Shown one piece after another: positions 45,990 to 56,800 of a DNA stretch of 64,000 bases. The notes below the pieces were generated by a model that saw only the letters and a list, made by a program, of their open reading frames with translations, was not told the DNA's origin and searched no databases. Numbering within the stretch: the stretch's first letter is position 1; the number at the start of each line of letters is the position of its first letter. The position numbers and the translations under genes are program-made. This DNA is from Flavobacteriaceae bacterium. Its GTDB lineage: Bacteria > Bacteroidota > Bacteroidia > Flavobacteriales > Flavobacteriaceae. Location of the stretch: NCBI GenBank assembly GCA_002862705.1, contig PKDU01000009.1, positions 1 through 64,000 of the forward strand, written 5' to 3'.

Positions 45990-47012
45990 ATGAATGAACA
46001 TCTAGATCCTACAGGAGAGCACTTAAGTCATGAGGAACACGACATCGATCGTGCCTTGCGACCGCTTAGTTTTGACGACTTTAACGGCCAACCACAAGTA
46101 CTCGAAAACCTAGAAATTTTTGTTGCTGCCGCCAATCAGCGAGAAGAGGCTCTTGACCACACGCTTTTGCACGGGCCACCAGGACTGGGCAAAACTACGC
46201 TAGCGCATATCTTGGCACAAGAACTAGGCGTAAAGCTAAAGCTTACTTCTGGCCCTGTATTGGACAAACCCGGCGATTTGGCAGGCTTGCTTACCAACCT
46301 TGAGCCTCGAGATGTTTTGTTTATTGACGAGATACACCGGCTTAGCCCCATAGTTGAAGAATATTTATACTCGGCCATGGAAGATTACCGCATTGACATC
46401 ATGATCGAAACAGGGCCCAATGCCCGTTCGGTTCAAATCGAATTAAGCCCCTTTACGCTAGTAGGCGCGACCACCCGTTCGGGACTTTTGACGGCCCCGA
46501 TGCGTGCGCGTTTTGGCATCAACAGCCGATTGGAGTATTACTCCACAGAAGTACTCGCAGGTATCGTAACACGAAGCGCCAATATTTTAAACATTCCCAT
46601 TGCAGACAAGGCAGCTATTGAGATTGCCAGTAGAAGCCGCGGTACGCCGCGTATTGCCAATGCCCTCTTGAGACGCATTCGTGATTTTGCACAAATCAAA
46701 GGGGACGGTACCATTGATCTGGATATCACCCGAATTGGGTTAAAAGCCTTGCACGTAGATGCACACGGCTTGGATGAAATGGACAATAAAATTCTGACAA
46801 CGCTTATTGATAAATTTAAAGGCGGCCCCGTGGGGATTAACACCCTTGCGACGGCTGTTTCCGAAAGTGGCGAAACCATTGAGGAGGTTTATGAACCGTT
46901 CTTGATTCAAGAGGGATTTCTGATGCGCACACCGCGTGGCCGTGAGGTTACCGAAAAGGCATACAAACACCTTGGCAAGTCCATGCCTAGCAACCAAAAA
47001 GGCCTGTTTTGA
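45990..47012 (+). CDS. ruvB: Holliday junction branch-migration helicase RuvB
   Basis: AAA+ motor that drives branch migration with RuvA. The 340-residue protein shows [19 protein letters not shown] and Walker [17 protein letters not shown]. Walker B is in [13 protein letters not shown], sensor 1 in [18 protein letters not shown], and the C-terminal winged helix in [20 protein letters not shown]. The stop overlaps the TTG start of queG. Its partner ruvA is 3 kb downstream. Confidence 0.98.
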   Translation: MNEHLDPTGEHLSHEEHDIDRALRPLSFDDFNGQPQVLENLEIFVAAANQREEALDHTLLHGPPGLGKTTLAHILAQELGVKLKLTSGPVLDKPGDLAGLLTNLEPRDVLFIDEIHRLSPIVEEYLYSAMEDYRIDIMIETGPNARSVQIELSPFTLVGATTRSGLLTAPMRARFGINSRLEYYSTEVLAGIVTRSANILNIPIADKAAIEIASRSRGTPRIANALLRRIRDFAQIKGDGTIDLDITRIGLKALHVDAHGLDEMDNKILTTLIDKFKGGPVGINTLATAVSESGETIEEVYEPFLIQEGFLMRTPRGREVTEKAYKHLGKSMPSNQKGLF

Positions 47013-47932
47013 GCAGCGCAGCACAGCATGCTGCCATTGTGAAAGACATAGCTCAGCAGTTGGGTTTTATGGCTTGTGGGATTTCCAAAGCCACATTTTT
47101 AGAAGAAGAAGCACCCCGATTGGAGTCGTGGTTAAACCAAAACCATCACGGACAAATGGGCTATATGGCCCGTAACTTTGACAAACGCCTCGATCCAACA
47201 AAATTGGTGCCAGGGGCCAAAAGCGTAGTGTCTTTGGCGTATAATTATTTTCCAAAAGAAGCCCCTAAAGATAAGACCGCCCCCAAGATTGCCCGCTACG
47301 CTTATGGAAAGGATTATCATCGCGTAATTAAAGACAAGCTTTTTACATTCATGCACCATATTCAGGAGCAGATAGGAGCGGTAGGAGGCCGTGTGTTTGT
47401 CGATTCTGCTCCTGTTCTCGAGAAAGCCTGGGCTGCCAAAAGCGGTCTGGGATGGGTTGGTAAAAACACCAATCTTATCCGCAAACAAAACGGCTCTTAT
47501 TTTTTTATTGCCGAACTTATTTTGGATATAGCCTTAGCAGCCGACGGCGCCGTAACCGATCATTGTGGCAGCTGCACGGCTTGTTTGGATGCCTGCCCCA
47601 CTGATGCCTTTGTTGCACCCTATAAGTTAGATGCCAGCAAGTGTATTTCCTACTTCACCATTGAGTTAAAAGACGCCATTCCAAATGAGGTAAAAGGCCA
47701 ATTTGAGAATTGGGCTTTTGGTTGTGATATCTGTCAGGAAGTGTGCCCTTGGAACCGTTTTGCTACACCACACAACGAGCCTGATTTTCAACCAAATCCC
47801 GAACTGATGAACATGACCCAAAACGACTGGAGCGAAATCACAGAGGAGGTGTTTGATCGCTTGTTCGCGGTGAGTGCTGTTCAGCGAACAGGTCTCAAGG
47901 GATTAAAGCGAAATTTAGAGTTTTTAAAATAG
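47009..47932 (+). CDS. queG: Epoxyqueuosine reductase
   Basis: Cobalamin- and iron-sulfur-dependent last step of queuosine synthesis on tRNA. A 307-residue protein with the N-terminal cobalamin-binding part ([40 protein letters not shown]). Two 4Fe-4S clusters are bound by [12 protein letters not shown] and [11 protein letters not shown]. The start is TTG at 47009, overlapping the ruvB stop as TTGA. The first later ATG would delete conserved sequence, so the TTG is preferred. It lacks the C-terminal HEAT repeats of longer QueG proteins. Confidence 0.95.
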   Translation: MSSAAQHAAIVKDIAQQLGFMACGISKATFLEEEAPRLESWLNQNHHGQMGYMARNFDKRLDPTKLVPGAKSVVSLAYNYFPKEAPKDKTAPKIARYAYGKDYHRVIKDKLFTFMHHIQEQIGAVGGRVFVDSAPVLEKAWAAKSGLGWVGKNTNLIRKQNGSYFFIAELILDIALAADGAVTDHCGSCTACLDACPTDAFVAPYKLDASKCISYFTIELKDAIPNEVKGQFENWAFGCDICQEVCPWNRFATPHNEPDFQPNPELMNMTQNDWSEITEEVFDRLFAVSAVQRTGLKGLKRNLEFLK

Positions 47933-47971
47933 ATAGAAATCAATACCTTTCAACACTAAATTGCCAAGTGT

Positions 47972-50242
47972 ATGAGCAAAGAGAGTAAAAGACGTGAAGC
48001 CCTATTATATCACGCAAAACCTAAGCCCGGAAAACTAGAAGTTAACCCTAGCAAACCCTACGCAAGTCAGCGAGATTTGTCTTTGGCCTACTCACCAGGA
48101 GTAGCTGAGCCCTGTTTAGAAATTGAAAAGGAAACAGGTAATGTTTACAAATACACCAACAAAGCCAACTTGGTTGCCGTAATATCAAACGGCACTGCTG
48201 TATTGGGTTTAGGCGATATCGGACCCGAAGCTTCCAAGCCTGTGATGGAAGGAAAGGGATTGCTTTTTAAAATATTTGCAGGTATCGACGTTTTTGATAT
48301 CGAAGTGGACACCAAAGATGTGGATGCTTTTGTAGCAACGGTAAAAAATATTGCGCCCACATTTGGTGGCATTAATCTCGAAGACATCAAAGCGCCAGAA
48401 GCTTTTGAAATCGAGCGCAGGTTGGTTGAAGAACTCAACATACCGGTAATGCACGACGACCAGCACGGTACCGCCATCATTTCGGGTGCTGCCTTACTCA
48501 ATGCGGTTGAACTGGCCGAAAAAGAAATGTCAAAAGTAAAAATGGTGATTAGCGGTGCAGGAGCTGCAGCCATTTCTTGTGCACGACTTTATCGTGCTTT
48601 GGGGGTGTCGCCAGATAACATGATGATGACCGACAGCAAGGGTATTATCAGAGCTGACAGAGAAAATCTCACCACACAAAAGGCAGAATTTGCCACGAAA
48701 ACAGCTGTGCATACGCTTGAAGAAGCCTTGGTTGATGCCGATGTATTTATCGGGCTTTCAAAAGCGGATATCATGACGCCCGCCATGCTAAAATCCATGG
48801 CAGCAGATCCAATCGTTTTTGCCATGGCAAATCCTAATCCCGAAATTGACTACAACCTCGCTGTTGCCACACGCAACGACGCAATTATGGCAACGGGTCG
48901 ATCGGACTTCCCTAATCAGGTGAATAATGTGCTTGGTTTTCCATTCATATTTAGGGGCGCACTGGATGTGCGCGCTACCAAAATCAACGAAGCCATGAAA
49001 ATGGCTGCCGTACATGCACTTGCAGCCTTGGCCAAAGAAACGGTTCCCGAACAAGTAAACATTGCCTATGGGGCAACCAAACTTGCCTTTGGGAAAGATT
49101 ACATCATCCCAAAACCCTTTGATCCAAGACTCATTACAACAGTACCTATGGCTGTGGCAAAAGCCGCCATGGAAAGCGGGGTTGCTGCTACACCGATTAA
49201 GGACTGGAATAAATACCAGGAAGAATTACACGCCCGAACAGGCGCAGATAAAAAATTAGTTCGTCTGATTATGAGTCAGGCTAAAAGCAATTTGCAACGC
49301 GTTGTCTTTGCCGAAGGAGATGAACTGGACGTGCTCAAAGCTGCACAGTTGGTTTATGAAGAAGGCATCGCCATCCCCATTCTGCTTGGCAACGCGGAGT
49401 ACATTCGTGAAATGATGGCTACCCTAGAGTTTGAGGGTGATGTGACGATTATCGATCCGAAAAAAGAAACGGTCAAAGAAATGCGTGATGCCTATGCACA
49501 TACCTATTGGCAATTGCGTCAACGAAAAGGCATAACACTTTATGATGCGCAAAGACGTATGCGCGAACGCAACTATTATGCTGCCATGATGGTGCGTGAA
49601 GGAGATGCCGATGCCATGATTTCAGGGTACAGCCGTAGTTATCCAAATGTATTAAAGCCGATCCTGCAAGTTATTGATACGCAAGAAGGGGTAAACCGCG
49701 TGGCCACAACTAACTTGATGATTACCAACCGCGGGCCCTTGTTTATTTCCGACACCTCAATTAACATTAATCCCAATGCAAAGGAATTGGCAAAGATTGC
49801 GCAAATGACATCTCACACAGCCGCTTTGTTTGGTATACAGCCTAAGGTAGCCATGCTCTCGTATTCCAACTTTGGTTCTTCAAAAAACGAGGATGCTCAA
49901 AAGGTGAGTAAAGCCGTAAAACTCATCCACCGTTTTCTGCCTGACATCGCCGTTGACGGTCCTATTCAAGCAGACTTTGCGCTGAATAAAACAATGTTGA
50001 CCAATAAATTCCCCTTTTCTAAAATCGCAGGTGCTGCCGTAAATACGTTGGTATTACCCGATTTGAATGCGGCAAATATTGCTTATAAACTCATTAAAGA
50101 ATTAGATAATGCACTTTCCATTGGTCCCATTATGATGGGATTAAAACACCCTGTGCACATATTGCAGTTGGGTGCTAGTGTTGACGAAATTGTTAACATG
50201 ACAGCCGTTGCTGCCGTGGATGCACAAAACAAGAAAAAATGA
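47972..50242 (+). CDS. maeB: NADP-dependent malic enzyme with phosphotransacetylase-like domain
   Basis: A 756-residue fusion. Residues 1 to about 425 are malic enzyme: [27 protein letters not shown], then [23 protein letters not shown] and the NAD(P) loop [18 protein letters not shown]. From about 430 it is the phosphate-acetyl/butyryl-transferase domain ([46 protein letters not shown]). In MaeB enzymes this second domain is regulatory, sensing acetyl-CoA, rather than clearly catalytic. It converts malate to pyruvate and supplies NADPH. Its stop overlaps the ruvA start (ATGA). Confidence 0.97.
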   Translation: MSKESKRREALLYHAKPKPGKLEVNPSKPYASQRDLSLAYSPGVAEPCLEIEKETGNVYKYTNKANLVAVISNGTAVLGLGDIGPEASKPVMEGKGLLFKIFAGIDVFDIEVDTKDVDAFVATVKNIAPTFGGINLEDIKAPEAFEIERRLVEELNIPVMHDDQHGTAIISGAALLNAVELAEKEMSKVKMVISGAGAAAISCARLYRALGVSPDNMMMTDSKGIIRADRENLTTQKAEFATKTAVHTLEEALVDADVFIGLSKADIMTPAMLKSMAADPIVFAMANPNPEIDYNLAVATRNDAIMATGRSDFPNQVNNVLGFPFIFRGALDVRATKINEAMKMAAVHALAALAKETVPEQVNIAYGATKLAFGKDYIIPKPFDPRLITTVPMAVAKAAMESGVAATPIKDWNKYQEELHARTGADKKLVRLIMSQAKSNLQRVVFAEGDELDVLKAAQLVYEEGIAIPILLGNAEYIREMMATLEFEGDVTIIDPKKETVKEMRDAYAHTYWQLRQRKGITLYDAQRRMRERNYYAAMMVREGDADAMISGYSRSYPNVLKPILQVIDTQEGVNRVATTNLMITNRGPLFISDTSININPNAKELAKIAQMTSHTAALFGIQPKVAMLSYSNFGSSKNEDAQKVSKAVKLIHRFLPDIAVDGPIQADFALNKTMLTNKFPFSKIAGAAVNTLVLPDLNAANIAYKLIKELDNALSIGPIMMGLKHPVHILQLGASVDEIVNMTAVAAVDAQNKKK

Positions 50243-50820
50243 TAACGCAACTAAACGGGAGGCTTGTTAGCAAAACGCCAACAACCATAGTGGTAGACTG
50301 CAATGGTGTGGGCTATGAAGTACATATTTCACTGAATACTTACGGGCAGTTGCCAGAAGACGAGCGTATTCGTATTTATACGCATCTACAGGTTCGTGAG
50401 GACGCACAAAACCTCTACGGCTTTATGCAAAAAGTTGAGCGCTCGGTATTCCGTTTGCTTTTGAGTGTGAGTGGGATAGGTGCCAATACGGCACGTACGG
50501 TGCTTTCGTCTATGAACCCCCAAGAAGTGGTACAGGCCATACAAACCGATAATGTGGCTGCCATTCAAGCCGTGAAGGGTATTGGCGCTAAAACTGCTCA
50601 ACGTGTTATTGTTGATTTAAGAGACAAGGTCACAGGTCTAGTAGGGGACGAAGAAATAGCCTTGGTCTCGAACAATACCCAGCGTGATGAAGCGTTATCT
50701 GCATTAGGAGTTTTGGGTTATCCAATGAAGCAAACCCAAAAGGTCGTTGATGCGCTTTTACAGGTGGAGCCCGACATGCCTGTAGATCGTTTGATTAAAA
50801 ACGCCTTGAACAAACTATAA
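50239..50820 (+). CDS. ruvA: Holliday junction branch-migration protein RuvA
   Basis: Junction-binding partner of RuvB. The 193-residue protein has domain I ([31 protein letters not shown]). Two helix-hairpin-helix motifs follow (LLLSVSGIGANTARTVLSSM; AIQAVKGIGAKTAQRVIVDLRDK). Domain III binds RuvB (DEALSALGVLGYPMKQTQKVVDALL). The start overlaps the maeB stop, and the stop shares its last base with the sprA ATG, so maeB-ruvA-sprA are probably one transcript. Confidence 0.98.
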   Translation: MITQLNGRLVSKTPTTIVVDCNGVGYEVHISLNTYGQLPEDERIRIYTHLQVREDAQNLYGFMQKVERSVFRLLLSVSGIGANTARTVLSSMNPQEVVQAIQTDNVAAIQAVKGIGAKTAQRVIVDLRDKVTGLVGDEEIALVSNNTQRDEALSALGVLGYPMKQTQKVVDALLQVEPDMPVDRLIKNALNKL

Positions 50821-53800
50821 TGCGAACCATAACCAATCAAAAAGCAGGATTACTTTTGGTGCTTATCAGCGCCCTGTTTTCTGTTGGTTTATATGGTCAA
50901 AACAACACAACAAACGCTGCTGATAGCCTGGTTTTAGCACAAAACCTCAAGCAAATAAGTCTTAAAAATAAACCCAGCGCTTTTGCCACATCCTATACAT
51001 TTGATCCAAAACTGAACTTGTACTTCTACAATGTTAAAGTTGGCACTATAGATGCAGAAAAGCCTTTGGTGCTTACCCCCGACGAATACCAAAGAAGGGT
51101 ATTTTCAGAAAAGTCAAGAGCTTACATACGCGAGAAACAAGAAGCTATAGCTGGAATTAGTGGGGATGAAGAAACGCAAGAGGATCAGTTGCCGGATTAC
51201 TATGTCAACTCCAAGCTCTTTGTGAGCATTTTTGGCAGTAATGAGATTGACATACGCCCACAAGGATCTGCGAGTATCGACCTAGGAGTTCGTTACCAAA
51301 AATCAGGTAATCCCAGCCTTTCGCCTAGAAACCAAAGTAATTTTGCTTTTGATTTCAACCAACGCATCAACCTAGCGCTTACAGGAACGATAGGTACCCG
51401 TTTAAAAGTAAATGCAAATTACGACACTCAGTCTACTTTTGATTTTCAGCGTGTTGTCAAATTGGAATTTTTTCCAGAGGACCTGGTGCCGAGTAGTGTG
51501 CAAAATACCGTCAACAAAGGCAAAGAACTGGTCAACAAAGGCAAGGGCTTGGTAAATAAGGGAAATGATCTTGTTAACAGCGGCAGGGACAAGCTTAACA
51601 ATATCCAAAATCTAAGAGACCAAGGTATAAGCGGTAATGAAGACAGCATCCTTCAAAAACTAGAAGTGGGTAATGTTAGTATGCCCATAAACAGCTCGCT
51701 AATCACTGGCGCACAAAGCCTTTTTGGGGTTAAAGCAGAAATGAAGTTCGGGAATACAAACATAGCTGCCGTAATCTCAGAACAACGCTCGCAAAGTCAA
51801 ACCATCCAAACCAATGGAGAGGGGACACTTGAAGAATTTTCACTATTTGCACTCGATTATGATGATAATAGGCATTTCTTTTTAGCCCAATATTTTAGAG
51901 ATAATTACGACAAATCGGTTAAAACGTATCCCTACATCAATTCTCCGATTGATATTACCCGACTAGAAGTTTGGGTCACCAATCGTTCGGCACGCGTAAA
52001 TAATGTGAGAAACCTTATTGCCCTGCAAGATTTGGGAGAATCTAATCCAGATGCCACCATACTCGACGATGTCACTAGTAGTTTTTTTAACGCAGGACCC
52101 AACGCTTATCCCGAAAACGACGTAAACAAAGTAGATCCCCTTGCTATTGGAGGCGGAGGAATTCTCACAGATGATATTAGGGATATTGCCACAGCAAAAG
52201 ACGGCTTTGGCAGTCTTTCATCCCAAGTGATAGAGGGTCGTGATTACGCCATTTTGGAAAGTGCTCGAAAATTAAATCCAACCGAATATACCTTACATAA
52301 GCAGTTGGGTTATATCTCATTAACGCAACCTTTAAATAACGACGAAGTATTAGCCGTTGCCTTTCAATATACGGCTAATGGTCAAGTCTATCAGGTGGGT
52401 GAATTTGCTGGCGATGGTGTTGCGGCAACTACCGTCTCTGGATTACCCGCCGCCCCAATTTTAAGCAATAATAGTTTAGTGGTTAAAATGCTTAAAAGCT
52501 CGGTGCTCGATGTCGCACAACCCGTTTTTGATTTGATGATGAAAAACGTCTATAACATCGGTGCATTTCAGCTAGACCAAGAAGATTTTGTTTTCAATAT
52601 TGTGTACACTGACCCCTCACCAACAAACTTTATTACTCCTGCAGCTGAACAAGGCGCAGCCAGTGCGTGGCCCACAGGAACAGAGGAGCGTATTTTACTT
52701 AACCTTTTTGGCTTGGATAGACTTAATATATATCAAGACGCACAAGCCGAAGGAGATGGATTTTTTGATTTTATCAGCGGGATTACCGTGCTTCCAGAAC
52801 AAGGACAAATTATTTTCCCAAGTATAGAGCCTTTTGGCGAGTACTTATTTGAACTATTGAAGAAGGATCCCAGTGAAGATTATTCCAACAGAAGTTTATA
52901 CAACCCAAACCAAAAGAAGTATGTCTACAAAGAGATGTACGATATCACAAAAGCAGACGCAGCGGACTACCAACGGTATAATAAATTTGAGTTAAAAGGA
53001 CGCTACAAATCAACGGGTGGCGGGCAAGGAATAGCACTTGGTGCTTTTAATGTGCCACGAGGTTCTGTTCGCGTTACCGCTGGTGGTAGGTTACTTCAAG
53101 AAGGATTAGACTACACGGTAAATTATCAGATGGGACGTGTAACCATACTTAACGAGGGTGTGAAAAATTCGAATATACCAATCGAGGTTTCCACTGAAAG
53201 CAACACCCTTTTCGGTCAACAGAACAAGCGCTTTATGGGCTTTACTGCCGAACATAAAGTAAATGATGACCTCTTGCTGGGTGGAACGTATTTGCGCCTG
53301 AGCGAGCGACCCCTAACCCAAAAAGCAAACTACGGTTCAGAGCCAGTAAACAACACCATGCTTGGACTGAGTGGAAATTTCTCTAAGGAGATTCCTTTCC
53401 TCACGAGAATGGTAAACAAGCTTCCCAATATTGATAGCCGAGTAGCATCAAATGTTTCCATTCGGGCAGAGGCAGCTTATTTGAAAGTGGGACAGCCAAG
53501 AGGCACCCAGCTTAACAATGCTGCCACCACATACATAGATGATTTTGAAGGAACGCAGACCAACCTTGACATCAGAGACACCTATTCTTGGTTTCTCTCC
53601 AGCGTGCCTGCCCCCTCACAACAATTGCCTATTGCTGGTTCAAATGTAAATGTAGATGACTTAAGTGCAGGCTATCAGCGCGCCAAACTTGCATGGTACA
53701 ATATCGATCCCTTGTTTTATTCCAATAGAAGGCCAGGCGGCATTACTGACGATGACCTCTCAACCAATGAAGCAAGGCGTATTTTTATTGAAGAAATATT

Positions 53801-56800
53801 TCCGCAGCAAGACATTGTTCAAGGCCAGTCTATGGTGCAGTATACTTTTGACTTGGCATATTATCCAAACGAACGCGGGCCCTACAATAATGCCTCTTCT
53901 TTTGGATCAACGCCAGAAGACAATTGGGCAGGAATTACGCGCGCCATGTCAACCACTGACTTTGCACAGTCCAATGTGGAGTATATTGAATTTTGGCTGT
54001 TAGATACGTTTTCAGAGCAAACGTCTGCATCGGATGATTTGGGTGAACTGGTATTCCATTTGGGGAATATTTCGGAAGACGTATTAAAGGATGGACGCAA
54101 GGTTTACGAAAACGGACTTCCAGCCTCCGGTCAAAATACGGCTACATACAATACGGCTTGGGGAATCACACCAGCTACGCAGTCGCTGGTTTATGCTTTC
54201 GATGCCGACGGACAAAACCGCAGCCTGCAAGACGTCGGTTTGGACGGACTCAACGACGATGAAGAACGTATCATTTATACCAACGGCCCGACGGATGATC
54301 CCGCAGGTGACAACTACAGCTATTTTGGTCAAGGCAGTGGTTCTGTATTGGATCGCTATAAAAACTACAACGGTACACAAGGCAACTCCCCAATTGAAGT
54401 TACAGAACAATTTAGGGGATCATATACCACACCGGATGCTGAAGATTTAAATCAGGACAATACCATGAATACCATTGACAGGTATTATCAATATCGTATT
54501 CCCATTCAAAAAAACATGCAGGTTGGCAATCACCCGTTCTTGGTTGATGTACGTGAAAAAGACAATATTGCATTGCCAAATGGACAGGTTACTTCTTCGC
54601 GCTGGCTACAATTCCGTGTACCTGTTGTTCCAGCGTATTACGACGCTCCACAGAAGAGAAATTATTTTGAACCCATAAATGGGATGAATGACCTCAGGTC
54701 AATTCGCTTTATGCGAATGATGTTAACGGGTTTTAGCCAGCCAACGGTTTTCCGTTTTGGCACGTTGGATATTGTCCGTGCCGATTGGACACGAGTGCCC
54801 ACACCACTGAATACCAAGCAAATTCCGCACCCAAACACCCAGCTTGAAGTAAGTGCGGTCAATGTGTTGGAGAACGAAACAAGAACACCCATACGCTATA
54901 AACTACCACCGGGAATTCTGCGTGAGACCTTGAACAGCTACAACAACTTGATTCGTGAAAACGAACAATCCCTGTCTTTGAGAGTAAGAGATTTGGCTCC
55001 CGAAGATGGACAAGGGGTATACAAGCACATTGATTTGGATATGCGTCAATACAAGCGTTTACGCATGTTCTTACATGCCGAATCACTGCCTGACGAAGAC
55101 CCCTTACCGGGCGAGGGTGCCAATGACGATTTAGATGAACGCATGGTGGCTTTTATCAGGCTGGGAACCGATATAGATGAAAATTATTATCAAATTGAAA
55201 TTCCGCTTAAGCCAACGGCTTATACCAACGGGGTGTCAAATAATTTATCCGCCGAGGAGGTGTGGCAAGTGGCATCTAACGAGATAGATATCCCGGTAGA
55301 ATGGCTCACAAAAATCAAGGCCAAATCCATTGCTAGCCGAGAAATAGTAGGCGCGACCTATTTCGATGAGAATCTCGAGCGTATAAATGAATTCACACCA
55401 AGCTCCACATTGCCGGGGGATAAAAAATACAAATTAGCCATTCGTGGTAACCCAACGCTTGGCGCCATAAGAACCTTGGTAGTGGGGGTTAAAAACCCTA
55501 GCACTACTGCAGGGAACAACCTTGATGGCGAGGTTTGGTTCAATGAACTTCGCCTGTCCGAAATTGACTCTAGTGGCGGTTGGGCTGCTATTGGTTCGGT
55601 GGATGCGAACCTAGCGGACTTCGCAAATGTCACATTAAACGGGGCCATCTCTACTGTAGGCTTTGGTGCTATTGATCAGTCACCAAACATGCGAAGCCAA
55701 GACGACACCCGCTCTTATGGCATAGCCACAAGCATTAATGCGGGGATGCTATTTCCCAAAAAATGGGGACTAGTACTGCCCGTAAGCTACAGTTACAACC
55801 AGGAAGTTATCACACCAAAATACGATCCTTTTTACAGGGATATTGAGTTACAGGACAGACTAGACGCCGCCGACAATCAAGGCGAACGCGATGCCATTCG
55901 CAATCAGGCCATTAGTGTTGCCAAACTCAAAAGCATCAACCTTATCGGCGTACGTAAGCAACGCGCTCCAGATGCCAAGCAAAACTTTTTTGACCTTGAG
56001 AATTTTGACCTTTCCTATTCATACAACGAAGAAAAGAGAAACGATTTTGAAATTGAAAACTTTGCCTTTCAGAATGTACGTTTGGGTGCAGGATATAACT
56101 ATTCATTCAAGCCGCTATCGATAAAACCACTCGGCAAGGTACAGGCCATAACCAATAAAAAGTATTTGCGTTGGTTATCTGAAATTAATTTGAATTTGAT
56201 GCCCAGCGCGGTCTCACTTGCGGCAAACATTAACAGAACCTTCCAAAACCAACGTTTCCGTCAGGTCTTTTTAGATGGCATGGATGCTTCAAGCCAGTTG
56301 CCCTTACCCGACCTACAACAGCGCAACTACCTGTTTGATTGGTTGTTCACGGTTAATCACAATCTAACCAACTCATTCCGTTTTGATTTTTCTGCATCCA
56401 GCCGAAATATCGTTCGTAATTATTTGAAGAATGGTACTGCGGGCAGTACGCAAATAGACACCTCACTGGATGTCTGGGATGGTATTTGGGATACGGGTCA
56501 AATGGACCGTTTTGACCAGTCTATAGGCGCTACTTATCAGCTGCCATTTAAGTTTATTCCACTCCTGTCTTTCTTAGACGGAACCTATTCTTACACAGGT
56601 AATTTTAATTGGCAGCGAGGCTCCACTGCCTTGGCCAATGTGGTAGATGAAAACAACAATTCACTTGGTATAGTTCATACGCTACAGAATGCCAATACAA
56701 TTCAATGGAACGGAAGCGCCAATATGCAAACGCTTTACAACAGCTTAGGTTTGCGTAAAAACACCAAAAAAAGCGACAAAAAGAAAGCAGGAGTGCAAAT

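Noticed and set aside
51510-51593. Tandem repeats as a CRISPR-like array
   Set aside because: The 21-bp units are contiguous, in frame and coding, with no spacers and no cas genes.
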